64,000 bases of DNA from Chryseobacterium flavum. Its GTDB lineage: Bacteria; Bacteroidota; Bacteroidia; Flavobacteriales; Weeksellaceae. Made by a program: the position numbers and the translations under genes. How positions within the stretch are numbered: the first letter of the stretch is position 1; each line of letters starts with the position of its first letter. This document shows positions 45,680 to 55,220 of this stretch, one piece after another. The stretch spans positions 1 through 64,000 of the forward strand of contig NZ_QNUE01000010.1 in the NCBI RefSeq assembly GCF_003385595.1. The letters run 5' to 3'. The notes below the pieces were generated by a model, which did no database searches, had not been told where the DNA came from, and worked only from the letters and a program-made list of their open reading frames with translations.

Positions 45680-45982
45680 ATGGACTGTCAGAAAATAATA
45701 AAAACTCTGAAACACAAAGACTTTATAAAAGTTACCAATACAGGCAAGTGTTTTGAAAACGGAGCAGCAATCTATGCCAAAGAGATAAAGGATAATATTT
45801 TTTTACTGTTCGTTATCCTTAAAGATATTGATATTGAAAATATCCAGGCATTAATAGCTCATTTCGACTGCTTTAACAGTATTGGCATAAAAGAGCCGGA
45901 ACAGATCATGTTTTATTTTTCCATTAAAGACAAAGATGACCTCCATTATTTTGAGCAATATTTAGAGGCTGCTAACAACTAA
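45680..45982 (+). CDS. Hypothetical protein, 100 residues
   Basis: A 100-residue cytoplasmic protein with alternating beta and helix patterns (DCQKIIKTLKHKDFIKVTNTGKC, KDNIFLLFVILKDIDIENIQALIAHFD). No domain, signal peptide or membrane segment is recognised. It lies between the DUF892 and catalase genes with only 16 bases to the next gene, so a role in the same stress response is possible but unproven. Confidence 0.6.
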   Translation: MDCQKIIKTLKHKDFIKVTNTGKCFENGAAIYAKEIKDNIFLLFVILKDIDIENIQALIAHFDCFNSIGIKEPEQIMFYFSIKDKDDLHYFEQYLEAANN

Positions 45983-45998
45983 TAACTTTTTTTTGAAT

Positions 45999-46388
45999 AT
46001 GGTATTTGAAAATGACACCTTACAGCATTCCGAACTGAATGATAAAAACAACGCTTTAGAAAATGAGTCTCTATTTCCGGTTGTCATAAATTCTTACGGA
46101 GTTACTGCTTTTCTGATCAAGTCATTGGAAAAGATTAAAAAAAATGCAAAATGTGAGATCCTTAAGAAAGTTATCGATACTTATCTGGAAGAATACATTC
46201 TCCATATCCGTGAGTTTCATACAAACCATACAAAAGAATCTGCTGATATGGATACTGAAATAAGAATTGAATCTCCTTCTTTTACCCTTTATGCCAAAAC
46301 GGCCTATTACAAAGTACTGAAGGAAGAAGAATATATAAACCGTCTCCTGGATATCCTGGAGAATGGTAAGACAGATCAGCTTCTGTAA
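45999..46388 (+). CDS. Hypothetical protein, 129 residues
   Basis: A 129-residue, mostly helical and acidic protein without signal peptide. A TTG start two codons upstream is possible, but the ATG at 45999 is preferred. Helical segments are SYGVTAFLIKSLEKIKKNAKCEILKKVIDTYLEEYILHI and YAKTAYYKVLKEEEYINRLLDILENG. No family is recognised. It lies directly before the catalase gene on the same strand. Confidence 0.6.
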   Translation: MVFENDTLQHSELNDKNNALENESLFPVVINSYGVTAFLIKSLEKIKKNAKCEILKKVIDTYLEEYILHIREFHTNHTKESADMDTEIRIESPSFTLYAKTAYYKVLKEEEYINRLLDILENGKTDQLL

Positions 46389-46436
46389 TGTAAGCTTTAT
46401 ACTGCTTTAAAAATCACACCCAACCATAAAAAGATT

Positions 46437-48578
46437 ATGAATATGAAAACCAACGAAACCAACAACAAAAAAGCAGAACAGCTGGAGACCCACAGTACTT
46501 CCAATGTGGATGAAAAACTAACCACCAACCAGGGCCTTAAAATCAATAACAATCAGGATTCACTAAAAGCAGGAGAAAGAGGTCCCTCTTTACTGGAAGA
46601 CTTTATTCTACGAGAGAAGATCACCCATTTCGATCATGAACGGATTCCTGAAAGGGTAGTTCATGCCCGTGGCTCGGGAGCGCATGGAGTTTTTAAGCTT
46701 ACCAAAAGCCTTGCAGAATATACCAAGGCAAAGTTTTTAACGGAACTGGGGAAAGAAACACCGGTTTTTGTCAGATTTTCAACCGTTGCCGGAAGTAAAG
46801 GAAGTACCGATCTGGCAAGGGATGTAAGAGGATTTGCTGTTAAATTCTATACGGAAGAAGGAAACTACGACCTCGTTGCAAACAATATGCCTGTATTTTT
46901 TATACAGGATGCTATAAAGTTCCCTGACCTTGTTCATGCTGTAAAACCGGAGCCTGATAATGAAATACCTCAGGCAGCTTCCGCTCATGACACCTTCTGG
47001 GATTTTATATCGCTGATGCCGGAAAGCATGCATATGATCATGTGGCTGATGAGTGACAGAGCTATTCCAAGAAGTTTAAGAATGATGGAAGGCTTTGGAG
47101 TACATTCATTTAAGTTTATCAATGAAGAAGGAAAGGTACATTTCGTGAAATTCCATTTTAAACCGAAACTGGGTGTACATTCCGTGGCGTGGAACGAAGC
47201 TCAGATCATTTCCGGAGTAGACTCTGATTTCCATAAAAGAGATCTGTGGGAAGCGATTGAGAACGGAGACTATCCTGAATGGGATTTTGGCGTTCAGCTT
47301 ATTCCTGAAGAAGATGAACATAAGTTTGACTTTGACCTGCTGGATCCTACAAAGATTGTCCCTGAAGAAGAAGTTCCTGTTCAGATTGTCGGAACATTGA
47401 CTTTAAACAGAAATCCTGACAATTTTTTTGCTGAAACTGAGCAGGTAGCTTTTCACCCCGGTCATATTATTCCCGGTATAGACTTTAGTAATGATCCGTT
47501 GTTGCAGGGAAGATTATTCTCCTATACAGATACCCAGCTATCCAGATTAGGTTCTCCGAATTTTCATGAAATTCCAATTAACAGATCCATTAATACAATT
47601 CACAATAACCAACGTGACGGGCATATGAGGCAGCAGATCGTTAAAGGAAAAAGCAGCTATGATCCCAATTCAATCGGTGGGGGATGTCCTTTCCAGGCTA
47701 TGATGTCTGAAGGAGGTTTTGCTTCCCATCAGGAAAGGATTCCCGGAGCTAAAGTCAGAGAAAGAAGTAAAAGTTTTGTAGATCATTACTCCCAGGCTAA
47801 ATTATTTTATAACAGCCAGTCAACACCGGAAAAAATGCATCTCCAGAATGCCCTCATATTTGAGCTTTCTAAAGTTACACGTCCCGAAGTAAGGGAAAGA
47901 GTTGTCGGCCAGCTGGCTTATATTGATATGTTCCTGGCATGGAGAGTTGCTGAAAAGCTGGGGGTTGAAGTAAAAAAATTAGAATGGCCTAATCAGAGTT
48001 TACCGGCAGACAGTAATATAGTAGAGCTTCAGAGTGAAGAAAAAGAACCTCATACAAAAGTTTCGGAAGCCTTAAGTATGAAGAACACAGTGAAAAATAC
48101 GATTAAAAGCAGAAAGATTGGCTGTATTCTGGCAAACGGAGCGGATGGAGGTGCACTAACCGACCTTAAAACAAAAATAGAAGAAGAAGGAGCAAGAATA
48201 GAATTAATTGCACCAAGCCTGGCCCCGGTAAGAATGAATGACGGTTCAGAGCTTATTCCTAAACATTCTTTAACAAGTACTGCCAGTGTATGTTTTGATG
48301 CCCTTTTTATCTGTTCAGGAGAAGATTCTGCTAAAGAACTTATCATTCCTGAAAATAAACACCTGACATTACATTTTATTAATGAAGCATATAAACATTG
48401 CAAAGCCATTTACTTTGGAAAAGGTACGGAAATCCTGTACCAGAACTCCAATGTCGGAGCTAAACAGCATGAAGATCCCGGAATTATTACCTGGGAAGAT
48501 ACAGCGCCTGTAAATATGTTTATCGATGCCATTGAAAAACACAGAGTCTGGGACCTTGAGACAGAGAGAAACGCCTGA
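46437..48578 (+). CDS. katE: Large-subunit haem catalase (HPII type)
   Basis: Decomposes hydrogen peroxide. The 713 residues identify the large-subunit class with a C-terminal flavodoxin/DJ-1-like domain (about 560-710). In the core, distal H76 (VVHARG), N149/N150 (NNMPVFF) and the proximal haem ligand Y363 (RLFSYTDTQLSR) are present. Class members are usually stationary-phase or stress catalases. It is placed between two hypothetical genes and an alcohol dehydrogenase on one strand, so probably cotranscribed. Confidence 0.97.
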   Translation: MNMKTNETNNKKAEQLETHSTSNVDEKLTTNQGLKINNNQDSLKAGERGPSLLEDFILREKITHFDHERIPERVVHARGSGAHGVFKLTKSLAEYTKAKFLTELGKETPVFVRFSTVAGSKGSTDLARDVRGFAVKFYTEEGNYDLVANNMPVFFIQDAIKFPDLVHAVKPEPDNEIPQAASAHDTFWDFISLMPESMHMIMWLMSDRAIPRSLRMMEGFGVHSFKFINEEGKVHFVKFHFKPKLGVHSVAWNEAQIISGVDSDFHKRDLWEAIENGDYPEWDFGVQLIPEEDEHKFDFDLLDPTKIVPEEEVPVQIVGTLTLNRNPDNFFAETEQVAFHPGHIIPGIDFSNDPLLQGRLFSYTDTQLSRLGSPNFHEIPINRSINTIHNNQRDGHMRQQIVKGKSSYDPNSIGGGCPFQAMMSEGGFASHQERIPGAKVRERSKSFVDHYSQAKLFYNSQSTPEKMHLQNALIFELSKVTRPEVRERVVGQLAYIDMFLAWRVAEKLGVEVKKLEWPNQSLPADSNIVELQSEEKEPHTKVSEALSMKNTVKNTIKSRKIGCILANGADGGALTDLKTKIEEEGARIELIAPSLAPVRMNDGSELIPKHSLTSTASVCFDALFICSGEDSAKELIIPENKHLTLHFINEAYKHCKAIYFGKGTEILYQNSNVGAKQHEDPGIITWEDTAPVNMFIDAIEKHRVWDLETERNA

Positions 48579-48619
48579 TCATAATCACCCCTTCACACCA
48601 CACACTTAAATATAAAATT

Positions 48620-49798
48620 ATGAAAGCAGCAGTTTTTCACTCCCCGGGTAAAATTACCTGTGATACCGTTGACGATCCCACGATTCAGGATGATCATGAC
48701 ATTATTTTGAAAGTTACTTCTACAGCTATATGCGGAAGTGATCTTCATATGTATTCAGGAGGTATTCCTCAGGCACGGCCAATGGTAATGGGACATGAAT
48801 TTATGGGTATAGTGGAAGAGACCGGGAAAAATATCACTCATTTAAAACCCGGAGACAGGGTAGTCGTACCTTTTCCTGTTGCCTGCGGAAGCTGTTTTTT
48901 CTGTCAGCATGATCTTCCAACTGCCTGTGAACATAGCAATCCTGATTATTATGGCCCGGAAGGAGGTATATTTACAGATAAAGGAGGTGCATTGTTCGGA
49001 TATACAGATCTGTATGGAGGATATAACGGAGGGCAGGCTCAATATGTAAGAGTTCCCTATGCACACTTTGGACCAAGAAAGGTACCTGAAAACCTTACGG
49101 ATGAACAGGTTTTATTTCTTACGGATATTTTCCCTACCGGTTATACCGGAGTCATGTGGGGAGAACTGAAAGGAGGGGAAACTGTTGCTATTTTTGGAGC
49201 CGGTCCTGTAGGATCAATGGCTGCTAAAAGTGCAGTTCTTTATAATGCAAAGAAAATCATTGTCGTGGATACTCTTCAATACAGGCTGGACCGGATCAAA
49301 ATGCTCACGGGATGTGAAACCATACTGTGGGAAGACGCCGAAAATGTCATTGGGCAGATCAGGGATATGACCGGCGGCAGAGGTGCTGATGTATGCATTG
49401 AAGCAGTAGGCTTTGAACCTGAAAGAAGCTTTATAGACAAGGCAAAAGCCGTACTCAACTTTGAGAAAGGCTCTGTTAAAGTTCTTGAAGCCTGCATGAG
49501 TGCAGTACGAAGAGGAGGCATTGTTTCTGTTCTGGGAGTATATCCCGTTAATTATGATAATTTTAAACTTGGACAAATCTTTGACAAGGGAATCACCATC
49601 AAAGCAGGCCAGTGTAATGTTCATCCTATTATAGATCAGCTTATGAGCTATGTGCAAAACGGACAGGTTACCCTGGATGATATTATTACCCATCGTCTTC
49701 CTCTTGAAGCTGTTGATAAAGGCTACGAAATCTTTGATAAAAAAGAAGACGGATGCGTAAAGGTCGTTCTTGACCCGTGGAAGCGTACAGACTTTTAA
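48620..49798 (+). CDS. Zinc-dependent alcohol dehydrogenase (formaldehyde dehydrogenase-like)
   Basis: A 392-residue medium-chain dehydrogenase. The catalytic zinc site is CGSDLHMY and GHEFMG, the structural zinc site is CGSCFFCQHDLPTAC with four cysteines, and NAD binding is at GAGPVGSMAAKSA. The long insertion after the structural site and the length match glutathione-independent formaldehyde dehydrogenase-like enzymes. The substrate is not known. It lies 41 bases after katE. Confidence 0.93.
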   Translation: MKAAVFHSPGKITCDTVDDPTIQDDHDIILKVTSTAICGSDLHMYSGGIPQARPMVMGHEFMGIVEETGKNITHLKPGDRVVVPFPVACGSCFFCQHDLPTACEHSNPDYYGPEGGIFTDKGGALFGYTDLYGGYNGGQAQYVRVPYAHFGPRKVPENLTDEQVLFLTDIFPTGYTGVMWGELKGGETVAIFGAGPVGSMAAKSAVLYNAKKIIVVDTLQYRLDRIKMLTGCETILWEDAENVIGQIRDMTGGRGADVCIEAVGFEPERSFIDKAKAVLNFEKGSVKVLEACMSAVRRGGIVSVLGVYPVNYDNFKLGQIFDKGITIKAGQCNVHPIIDQLMSYVQNGQVTLDDIITHRLPLEAVDKGYEIFDKKEDGCVKVVLDPWKRTDF

Positions 49799-49839
49799 AA
49801 GACAATTTACCAACCAATCATCATTCAAAATATAATGCT

Positions 49840-50340
49840 ATGGAATTTCAAAAAAATCTTCTTGAATATATAAGCCAATCTCTGATCACTACAGATGAAA
49901 CGATATCTATCGCTGAAAGCGTTACATCAGGATGTCTGCAACTGGCTTTTTCGCAAATGCCGAATGCTTCATTATTTTATAATGGTGGACTGACAGCCTA
50001 TACCTTACCGGAAAAAGTAAGGTTATTGAAGGTTAACAGACAGGAAGCAGAAGAATGTGACTGTGTTTCTGAAAATATTGCAGAAACAATGGCACTGAAC
50101 GTTGCAAAATTATTTGAAACTGATTGGTCTATTGCTACTACAGGATATTGTACACCAATCAGGAATTCCGCATATAAAATTTTTGCCTATTTCTCATTTT
50201 CATACAAAGGAGAGATTATCCTGACTAAAAAATTAGAACTGCACCCCAAAACACAGGCTCTGAATGCTCAGCTATATTATACAGAATTCATTTTGGGGTG
50301 CTTTAAAAGTGAACTTAACAGGCTTTTAATCTTAAAATAA
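49840..50340 (+). CDS. CinA C-terminal domain protein (NMN amidohydrolase family)
   Basis: A 166-residue stand-alone CinA C-terminal domain, related to PncC, which deamidates nicotinamide mononucleotide. The nucleophile region reads ISIAESVTSGCLQ, close to the AESCTGG family motif. YNGGLTAYTLPEKVRLL and TGYCTPIRNSA fit too. The ATG at 49840 is chosen since an upstream in-frame start lies inside the dehydrogenase gene. Some active-site residues differ from PncC, so activity is not certain. Confidence 0.82.
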   Translation: MEFQKNLLEYISQSLITTDETISIAESVTSGCLQLAFSQMPNASLFYNGGLTAYTLPEKVRLLKVNRQEAEECDCVSENIAETMALNVAKLFETDWSIATTGYCTPIRNSAYKIFAYFSFSYKGEIILTKKLELHPKTQALNAQLYYTEFILGCFKSELNRLLILK

Positions 50341-50346
50341 AAACAA

Positions 50347-51144
50347 ATGGAACGTAAGAATCAATATGCTCTGATTACGGGGGCTACAAGTGGGATAGGA
50401 TATGAGCTGGCCAAACAGTTTGCCAGAAACGGATATGATCTTGTCATTGTCGCCAGAGACCACGAAGAGCTGAAAAAAAAAGCCGATGAGTTTAAAGGTT
50501 TTGGTGTTAATGTGATCAGTATTTCTAAAAATTTATTTCTGCAGGATGAGGTTTATTCCCTCTATTCAGAGTTAAAATTAAACGCAATAAGTCCTGAAAT
50601 TCTGGTTAATGATGCAGGGCAGGGGGCTTATGGAAAATTTCAGGATACTGATATCCATAGAGAAGTAGATATTGTTAACTTAAATATTATTTCTGTCATC
50701 ATACTGACCAAACTGTTTATAAAAGACCGCTTATCCAAAGGATCAGGAAAAATTCTGAATCTGGCCTCTGTGGCGAGTAAAGCTCCCGGTCCCTGGCATT
50801 CGGTTTATCATGGCACCAAAGCATTTATATTATCATGGTCGGAAGCCATTCGTGAAGAACTGAAAGATACAGGAATCACTGTTACAGCTCTCCTTCCAGG
50901 TCCTACGGATACCGATTTCTTTAACAAAGCGGATATGAACAGGAGCAAATTACTGGAAGACAAAGACAATCTGGCATCTCCTGAAGAAGTGGCTGCTGAT
51001 GGCTATAATGCCTTGATGAATGGTGATGATAAGATTGTTTCAGGTCTGAAAAATAAGCTTAATGTAGCCATGACTAATCTTTCAACAGATAGTATGGCCG
51101 CACATAGAATGGCTGAAATGCAAAAACCTTTAGCTGAAAAATAA
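50347..51144 (+). CDS. Short-chain dehydrogenase/reductase (DltE-like)
   Basis: A 265-residue NAD(P)-dependent oxidoreductase with the classical SDR signatures: LITGATSGIGYELAKQF at the N-terminus, NDAGQGAYG, catalytic Ser in LNLASVASKAPGP and YHGTKAF (Tyr-xxx-Lys). The substrate is unknown. It begins 6 bases after the CinA-like gene and is followed after 11 bases by a second SDR gene, so the three are one transcript. Confidence 0.92.
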   Translation: MERKNQYALITGATSGIGYELAKQFARNGYDLVIVARDHEELKKKADEFKGFGVNVISISKNLFLQDEVYSLYSELKLNAISPEILVNDAGQGAYGKFQDTDIHREVDIVNLNIISVIILTKLFIKDRLSKGSGKILNLASVASKAPGPWHSVYHGTKAFILSWSEAIREELKDTGITVTALLPGPTDTDFFNKADMNRSKLLEDKDNLASPEEVAADGYNALMNGDDKIVSGLKNKLNVAMTNLSTDSMAAHRMAEMQKPLAEK

Positions 51145-51155
51145 AAAACGGAAAT

Positions 51156-51902
51156 ATGGGAAAATTAGAAGATAAAACCGCTTTAATTACAGGCGCCGAT
51201 AGTGGTATCGGCAAAGCAGTGGCCCTTCTTTTTGCTTCTGAGGGGGCAGATATTGCCATCATTTATCACTCTGATGATAAAGAAGCAAAGGAAACCAAAA
51301 AAGAAGTTGAAAACTTAGGAAAAAGATGTGTTATTTTTCAGGGCGATATTAATGATTACGAATTTTGTGAGGAAACTGCTAAACAGGTTATCAGGGAATT
51401 CGGGAAAATAGATATTCTCATAAACAATGCAGGGGTTCAGTTTCCTTCTGATAATATTGAAGATCTTGAAGAAAAAAATATACGGAAAACCTTTGATTCC
51501 AATATTGTCGGAATGATCTTACTGACAAAAATTGTTTTTCCTTACCTGCAGGAGGGAAGTTGTGTTATTAATACTACTTCAGCCACGGCATATCAGGGTC
51601 ATCCTGAACTGCTGGACTATTCCGCAACGAAAGGAGCTATCGTATCTTTTACCCGTTCTCTTGCGTTACAGGCAAAACCTAAAGGCATCCGTATCAATGC
51701 TGTAGCTCCGGGGCCTGTAGCTACCCCCCTTACCAAAGAAACTTTTGGTGAAGAAGAAGAAAACCCCAACAAACCTCCGTTTGAACGGAATGCTACTCCG
51801 GAAGAAGTTGCTTCAAGTTTCCTGTTTCTGGCAAGCAATGATGCAGCCCAAATCACCGGGCAGGTACTTCACCCGAACGGAGGCTTAATCGTGAACGGAT
51901 AG
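51156..51902 (+). CDS. Short-chain dehydrogenase/reductase (general stress type)
   Basis: A 248-residue SDR similar to Bacillus general stress dehydrogenases such as YdaD and to E. coli YghA. Motifs are ALITGADSGIGKAVALLF, NNAGVQFPS, the Ser in INTTSATAYQGHPEL and YSATKGA. The APGPVATPLTKETF loop and C-terminal ITGQVLHPNGG are typical. The first SDR precedes it and a small lipoprotein gene follows by 32 bases. Confidence 0.92.
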   Translation: MGKLEDKTALITGADSGIGKAVALLFASEGADIAIIYHSDDKEAKETKKEVENLGKRCVIFQGDINDYEFCEETAKQVIREFGKIDILINNAGVQFPSDNIEDLEEKNIRKTFDSNIVGMILLTKIVFPYLQEGSCVINTTSATAYQGHPELLDYSATKGAIVSFTRSLALQAKPKGIRINAVAPGPVATPLTKETFGEEEENPNKPPFERNATPEEVASSFLFLASNDAAQITGQVLHPNGGLIVNG

Positions 51903-51934
51903 AAAAGAAATAATCCATTAACCTATAAAGAATT

Positions 51935-52114
51935 ATGAAAACAACAGCATTAATTTTAAGTATTTTGAGCTTAATTACCTTTTCTTCATGCAAATGTGAA
52001 CTTGATGAAGATAAAGCCAGGGACCGGGAGCGGGATCAGCGGAACAGAAATACTGAAACAACAGCTAATTCTGCCGCAACTATGCAGGAAGAAGATAGCT
52101 TAAGCATGCAATAA
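51935..52114 (+). CDS. Small lipoprotein, 59 residues
   Basis: A short exported lipoprotein: MKTTALILSILSLITF then lipobox SSC, lipidated at residue 19. The mature 40 residues are strongly charged (DKARDRERDQRNRN) and end in an acidic tail, probably disordered. No family is recognised. It fits neatly between the SDR gene and the oxidoreductase gene on the same strand, which supports it being real. Confidence 0.7.
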   Translation: MKTTALILSILSLITFSSCKCELDEDKARDRERDQRNRNTETTANSAATMQEEDSLSMQ

Positions 52115-52137
52115 GTTTAACCTTAAATACTTTAATC

Positions 52138-53661
52138 ATGTACAGAGATGGCGCAAGAAAAAGTATATGGCAGGAAGAAATCCGGAAATTTTCAACCGAA
52201 AATGACCTTAGCCAGTTATTTGATGTAGCCGTTATAGGAGGAGGAATTACAGGCGTTTCAACTGCTTTAAAACTTCAGGAATCCGGGAAAAAATGTATTA
52301 TTCTTGAAGGTTCCAATATAGGATATGGAACAACCGGGGGAACCACTGCTCATTTGAATGACTTTTTTGATACCACTTTTTCAGAGGTCATTCAGGATTT
52401 TGGAATAGACAATGCCAGACTGTATGCCGAATCCGGTACAGATGCTATAAGCATTATCGAAAATAATATCCGGAAGTATAATATCAGCTGTGACTTTACC
52501 CGGAAATCTGCTTATCTCTTCGCTCTGGATGAAAAGCAGGAAAGCCAGCTTAAAGATATTGTAGAAGGAGCCGCTAAAGTAGGACATGAAATGACATACA
52601 TTAGTGATATTCCGTTTCCGATACCATTCAGGGAAGCTGTACACATTTCCGGACAGGGACATTTCCATCCGATAAAATATATCAAAGGACTTTGTGATGC
52701 TTTTATTAAAATGGGTGGGGCAATAAAGGAAAATTGTTTTTGTGAAGATCATGATGAACAGGAAAATGAAGTTATTTTAAGAACATCAGCAGGAGAAGTA
52801 AGAGCAAAAAATGCAATTTATGCCACTCATATCCCTCCGGGAATTAACCTCCTTCATTTTACAAATGCTCCTTACCGGAGCTATGCAATGGCTTTTACTC
52901 TTAAAGATGATAAATACCCATGGGAATTAGGTTATGATCTTGATGACCCATATCATTATTACCGGATTCAGGAAATAAATGGTGAAAATTTACTGATTGC
53001 AGGTGGTGAGGATCATAAAACAGGGCATGCAGATGATACCGGGGAATGCTTTTCAAGACTTGAAAACTACGTACGTCAGTACTTTAATGTGGAAACGGTT
53101 TTTTATAGCTGGTCAAGTCAGTATTACGAGCCTGTTGACGGTCTTCCTTATATCGGAAAATTACCTGGTAGCAATGGAAAAATATTTGTAGCTACCGGCT
53201 TCAGAGGCAACGGAATGATATTCGGGACCCTTTCTTCACAAATCCTGCATGACCTTATTGTTACAGGAAAAAATAAATACCAGGATTTGTTCAGCCCCAC
53301 AAGAATAAAACCAGTCGCCGGATTTTCAGATTTTGTAAAAGAAAATGCAGCTGTCGCAATGGATTTTGTAAAAGATAAGCTTTTCATAGAAAAAATTGAT
53401 TCTTTTTCAGAAATCAAAGCCGGAGAAGCAAAAGTAATAAGATACGAATCAGAATCGTATGCCTTATATAAAGAGTCTGACGGAACTTTACACCTCCTGA
53501 AAAGTACCTGCCCACATGCTGCCTGTGAGGTTCGCTGGAACAGTGCGGAATTAAGCTGGGATTGTCCCTGTCATGGATCACGTTTTAATGTCAATGGGAA
53601 AATACTTACAGGACCCACTACCAGAAATCTTCAGAAAATATTTCCTTATCAAAAACATTAA
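52138..53661 (+). CDS. FAD-dependent oxidoreductase with C-terminal Rieske domain (YhfW-like)
   Basis: A 507-residue fusion. Residues about 25-400 form a DAO-type flavoprotein with the FAD-binding motif AVIGGGITGVSTALKLQE and the GLPYIGKLPG / ATGFRGNGMIFGT segment. Residues about 420-505 are a Rieske domain binding a [2Fe-2S] cluster through CPHAAC and DCPCHGSRF (C-x-H and C-x-x-H). The architecture resembles Bacillus YhfW. The substrate is unknown; amines or amino acids are usual for DAO enzymes. It follows the small lipoprotein gene by 23 bases. Confidence 0.92.
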   Translation: MYRDGARKSIWQEEIRKFSTENDLSQLFDVAVIGGGITGVSTALKLQESGKKCIILEGSNIGYGTTGGTTAHLNDFFDTTFSEVIQDFGIDNARLYAESGTDAISIIENNIRKYNISCDFTRKSAYLFALDEKQESQLKDIVEGAAKVGHEMTYISDIPFPIPFREAVHISGQGHFHPIKYIKGLCDAFIKMGGAIKENCFCEDHDEQENEVILRTSAGEVRAKNAIYATHIPPGINLLHFTNAPYRSYAMAFTLKDDKYPWELGYDLDDPYHYYRIQEINGENLLIAGGEDHKTGHADDTGECFSRLENYVRQYFNVETVFYSWSSQYYEPVDGLPYIGKLPGSNGKIFVATGFRGNGMIFGTLSSQILHDLIVTGKNKYQDLFSPTRIKPVAGFSDFVKENAAVAMDFVKDKLFIEKIDSFSEIKAGEAKVIRYESESYALYKESDGTLHLLKSTCPHAACEVRWNSAELSWDCPCHGSRFNVNGKILTGPTTRNLQKIFPYQKH

Positions 53662-53672
53662 AGAAAAAACAT

Positions 53673-54341
53673 ATGTCTCGTACAAGTTTCTTTTACCGCA
53701 ACAGCCTGAGTATTGTTTTAATTACCTTAATGATTATTTCTCTGGTGGGTCAGTTCTTCACAGGCTGGCAGACAGAAAATAAAGAACTGATTGAAAATGG
53801 TGAGCAGGCATTGAAATTAAATGAATATATCTGTAGCGGACATTTTATTCAGGCAACATTTGAAAACTGGGAAAGTGAGTTTTTACAAATGATGCTGTAC
53901 GTGCTACTAACCATTTCTTTAAGACAAAAAGGCTCCAGCGAATCCAAATCAATGGAAGGAAAAGAAGATGTGGACAAAGAACCTGTTGCCCACCCTAAAG
54001 CGCCCTGGTCTGTAAAAAAAGGAGGATTATGGCTCAAAATATATAAGCACTCCCTTTCACTGGCATTTGCCATTTTATTTCTGATCAGTTTTATTCTGCA
54101 TTTTTATGGAAGTCTTAAAGATTTTAACAGTGAACAGCTTATGAAAAATAAATTACCGGTAACAGCAGGGCAGTACATTTCTGAATCAAGATTCTGGTTT
54201 GAATCATTCCAGAACTGGCAAAGCGAATTTTTAGCCGTTGCATCCATTGTTATTTTATCTATATGGCTCAGGGAAAAAGGATCTCCTGAATCAAAACCTG
54301 AATCAAAACCTGTAGATATGCCTCATGATGAGACTCCCTGA
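53673..54341 (+). CDS. DUF6766-like membrane protein with internal duplication
   Basis: A 222-residue membrane protein with about four helices. The two halves repeat each other: each has a helix pair, then (F)xNWxSEFL and a second helix ending in R(Q/E)KGSxESK. One half spans about 5-95 and the other about 115-210. The family looks like DUF6766, from memory. Function is unknown. It starts 11 bases after the FAD-Rieske gene, so it ends that transcript. Its last 19 bases overlap the convergent AraC gene. Confidence 0.72.
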   Translation: MSRTSFFYRNSLSIVLITLMIISLVGQFFTGWQTENKELIENGEQALKLNEYICSGHFIQATFENWESEFLQMMLYVLLTISLRQKGSSESKSMEGKEDVDKEPVAHPKAPWSVKKGGLWLKIYKHSLSLAFAILFLISFILHFYGSLKDFNSEQLMKNKLPVTAGQYISESRFWFESFQNWQSEFLAVASIVILSIWLREKGSPESKPESKPVDMPHDETP

Positions 54342-55126
54342 TCTTTGTTTATCCTGGGTTTTACTTTCATCACAGAAAAGTAAGAGGAAGTAAATGCAGA
54401 CAAACTCTGATAGCCTACCTTATAGGCAATTTCACTTAATGTATATTGCCGGGTATCGATCAGCTCGATACTTTTCAGTATTCTGGTAAGCTGATGGTAT
54501 TTTTGTAAGGTAATTCCTGTTTCGTATTTAAAGGTCCTCTGCAGGCTTCTCACGGACATCTTTGCTTTTTCAGCCAGAGAATCAATATCCAGTTTGTATT
54601 TAAAATGTGTATTGATTTCATTACAGACAGGAATCAATCTTATGTTAACAGGCGCAGGAATTTCAAGCCCATTACTTTCTTTACAGAAATTGGGAAGACT
54701 TTTTAAAATCGCTTTAAAAAAAATATCCTGCTCTTCATTTTTGGCCAGTGATTTATTCCATTTTGATGCATAAAGCAACATCTCTTTCAGCACAGGAGGC
54801 GCAGTAAAAACCTGAACATTCTGATAAAATTCATCATCAAAAACAGGTTTAAACAGAAATACAGTAAGATTAACCGTCTTTGCCTCAGAAGTTATTTTAT
54901 GAGCTTTACCTGAAGGAATCCAGATCACATGATGTTGTGGCACAAGGTAAATTTTATGATCAATGTGAAAATACTGATAACCGTCTTCAACAAAAGTAAG
55001 CTGTGCGCGGTTATGTACGTGCTCATGGTCATCATGCTTCCAATCTTTTTCGCACCAGACATAAGCTTCCTTTTCAATGGTGTCTACAAAATGGCTCTCC
55101 GTTTTTTCAATCAGACCACATTTCAT
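54323..55126 (-). CDS. AraC family regulator
   Basis: A 267-residue regulator with an N-terminal cupin sensor (HVHNRAQLTFVEDGYQYFHIDHKIYLVPQHHVIWIPSGKAH) and two C-terminal helix-turn-helix motifs (LAEKAKMSVRSLQRTFKYETGITLQKY; LSEIAYKVGYQSLSAFTSSY). The start at 55126 (MKCGLIEKTE) agrees with a promoter -7 box at 55154-55161, whereas a longer frame would begin upstream of the transcript. It is divergent from the flavodoxin-RidA gene, its likely target. Confidence 0.9.
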   Translation of the reverse strand: MKCGLIEKTESHFVDTIEKEAYVWCEKDWKHDDHEHVHNRAQLTFVEDGYQYFHIDHKIYLVPQHHVIWIPSGKAHKITSEAKTVNLTVFLFKPVFDDEFYQNVQVFTAPPVLKEMLLYASKWNKSLAKNEEQDIFFKAILKSLPNFCKESNGLEIPAPVNIRLIPVCNEINTHFKYKLDIDSLAEKAKMSVRSLQRTFKYETGITLQKYHQLTRILKSIELIDTRQYTLSEIAYKVGYQSLSAFTSSYFSVMKVKPRINKDQGVSS

Positions 55127-55149
55127 TATTGTCGTTTTAAATATAATTT

Positions 55150-55185
55150 TTGGCAAATTTAATAAAAACGCCAATATTAATTTTG
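55150..55185. promoter_or_regulatory. Divergent promoters with inverted-repeat operator
   Basis: TAATTTTG at 55178-55185 serves the plus-strand gene, and the minus strand TAAATTTG at 55161-55154 serves araC. Between and over them lies TTGGC (55150-55154) inverted with GCCAA (55170-55174). It is a candidate AraC operator controlling both directions. Confidence 0.5.
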
Positions 55186-55220
55186 TATTATTGAAAACAT
55201 CAACTTATAACTCCTTCAAA

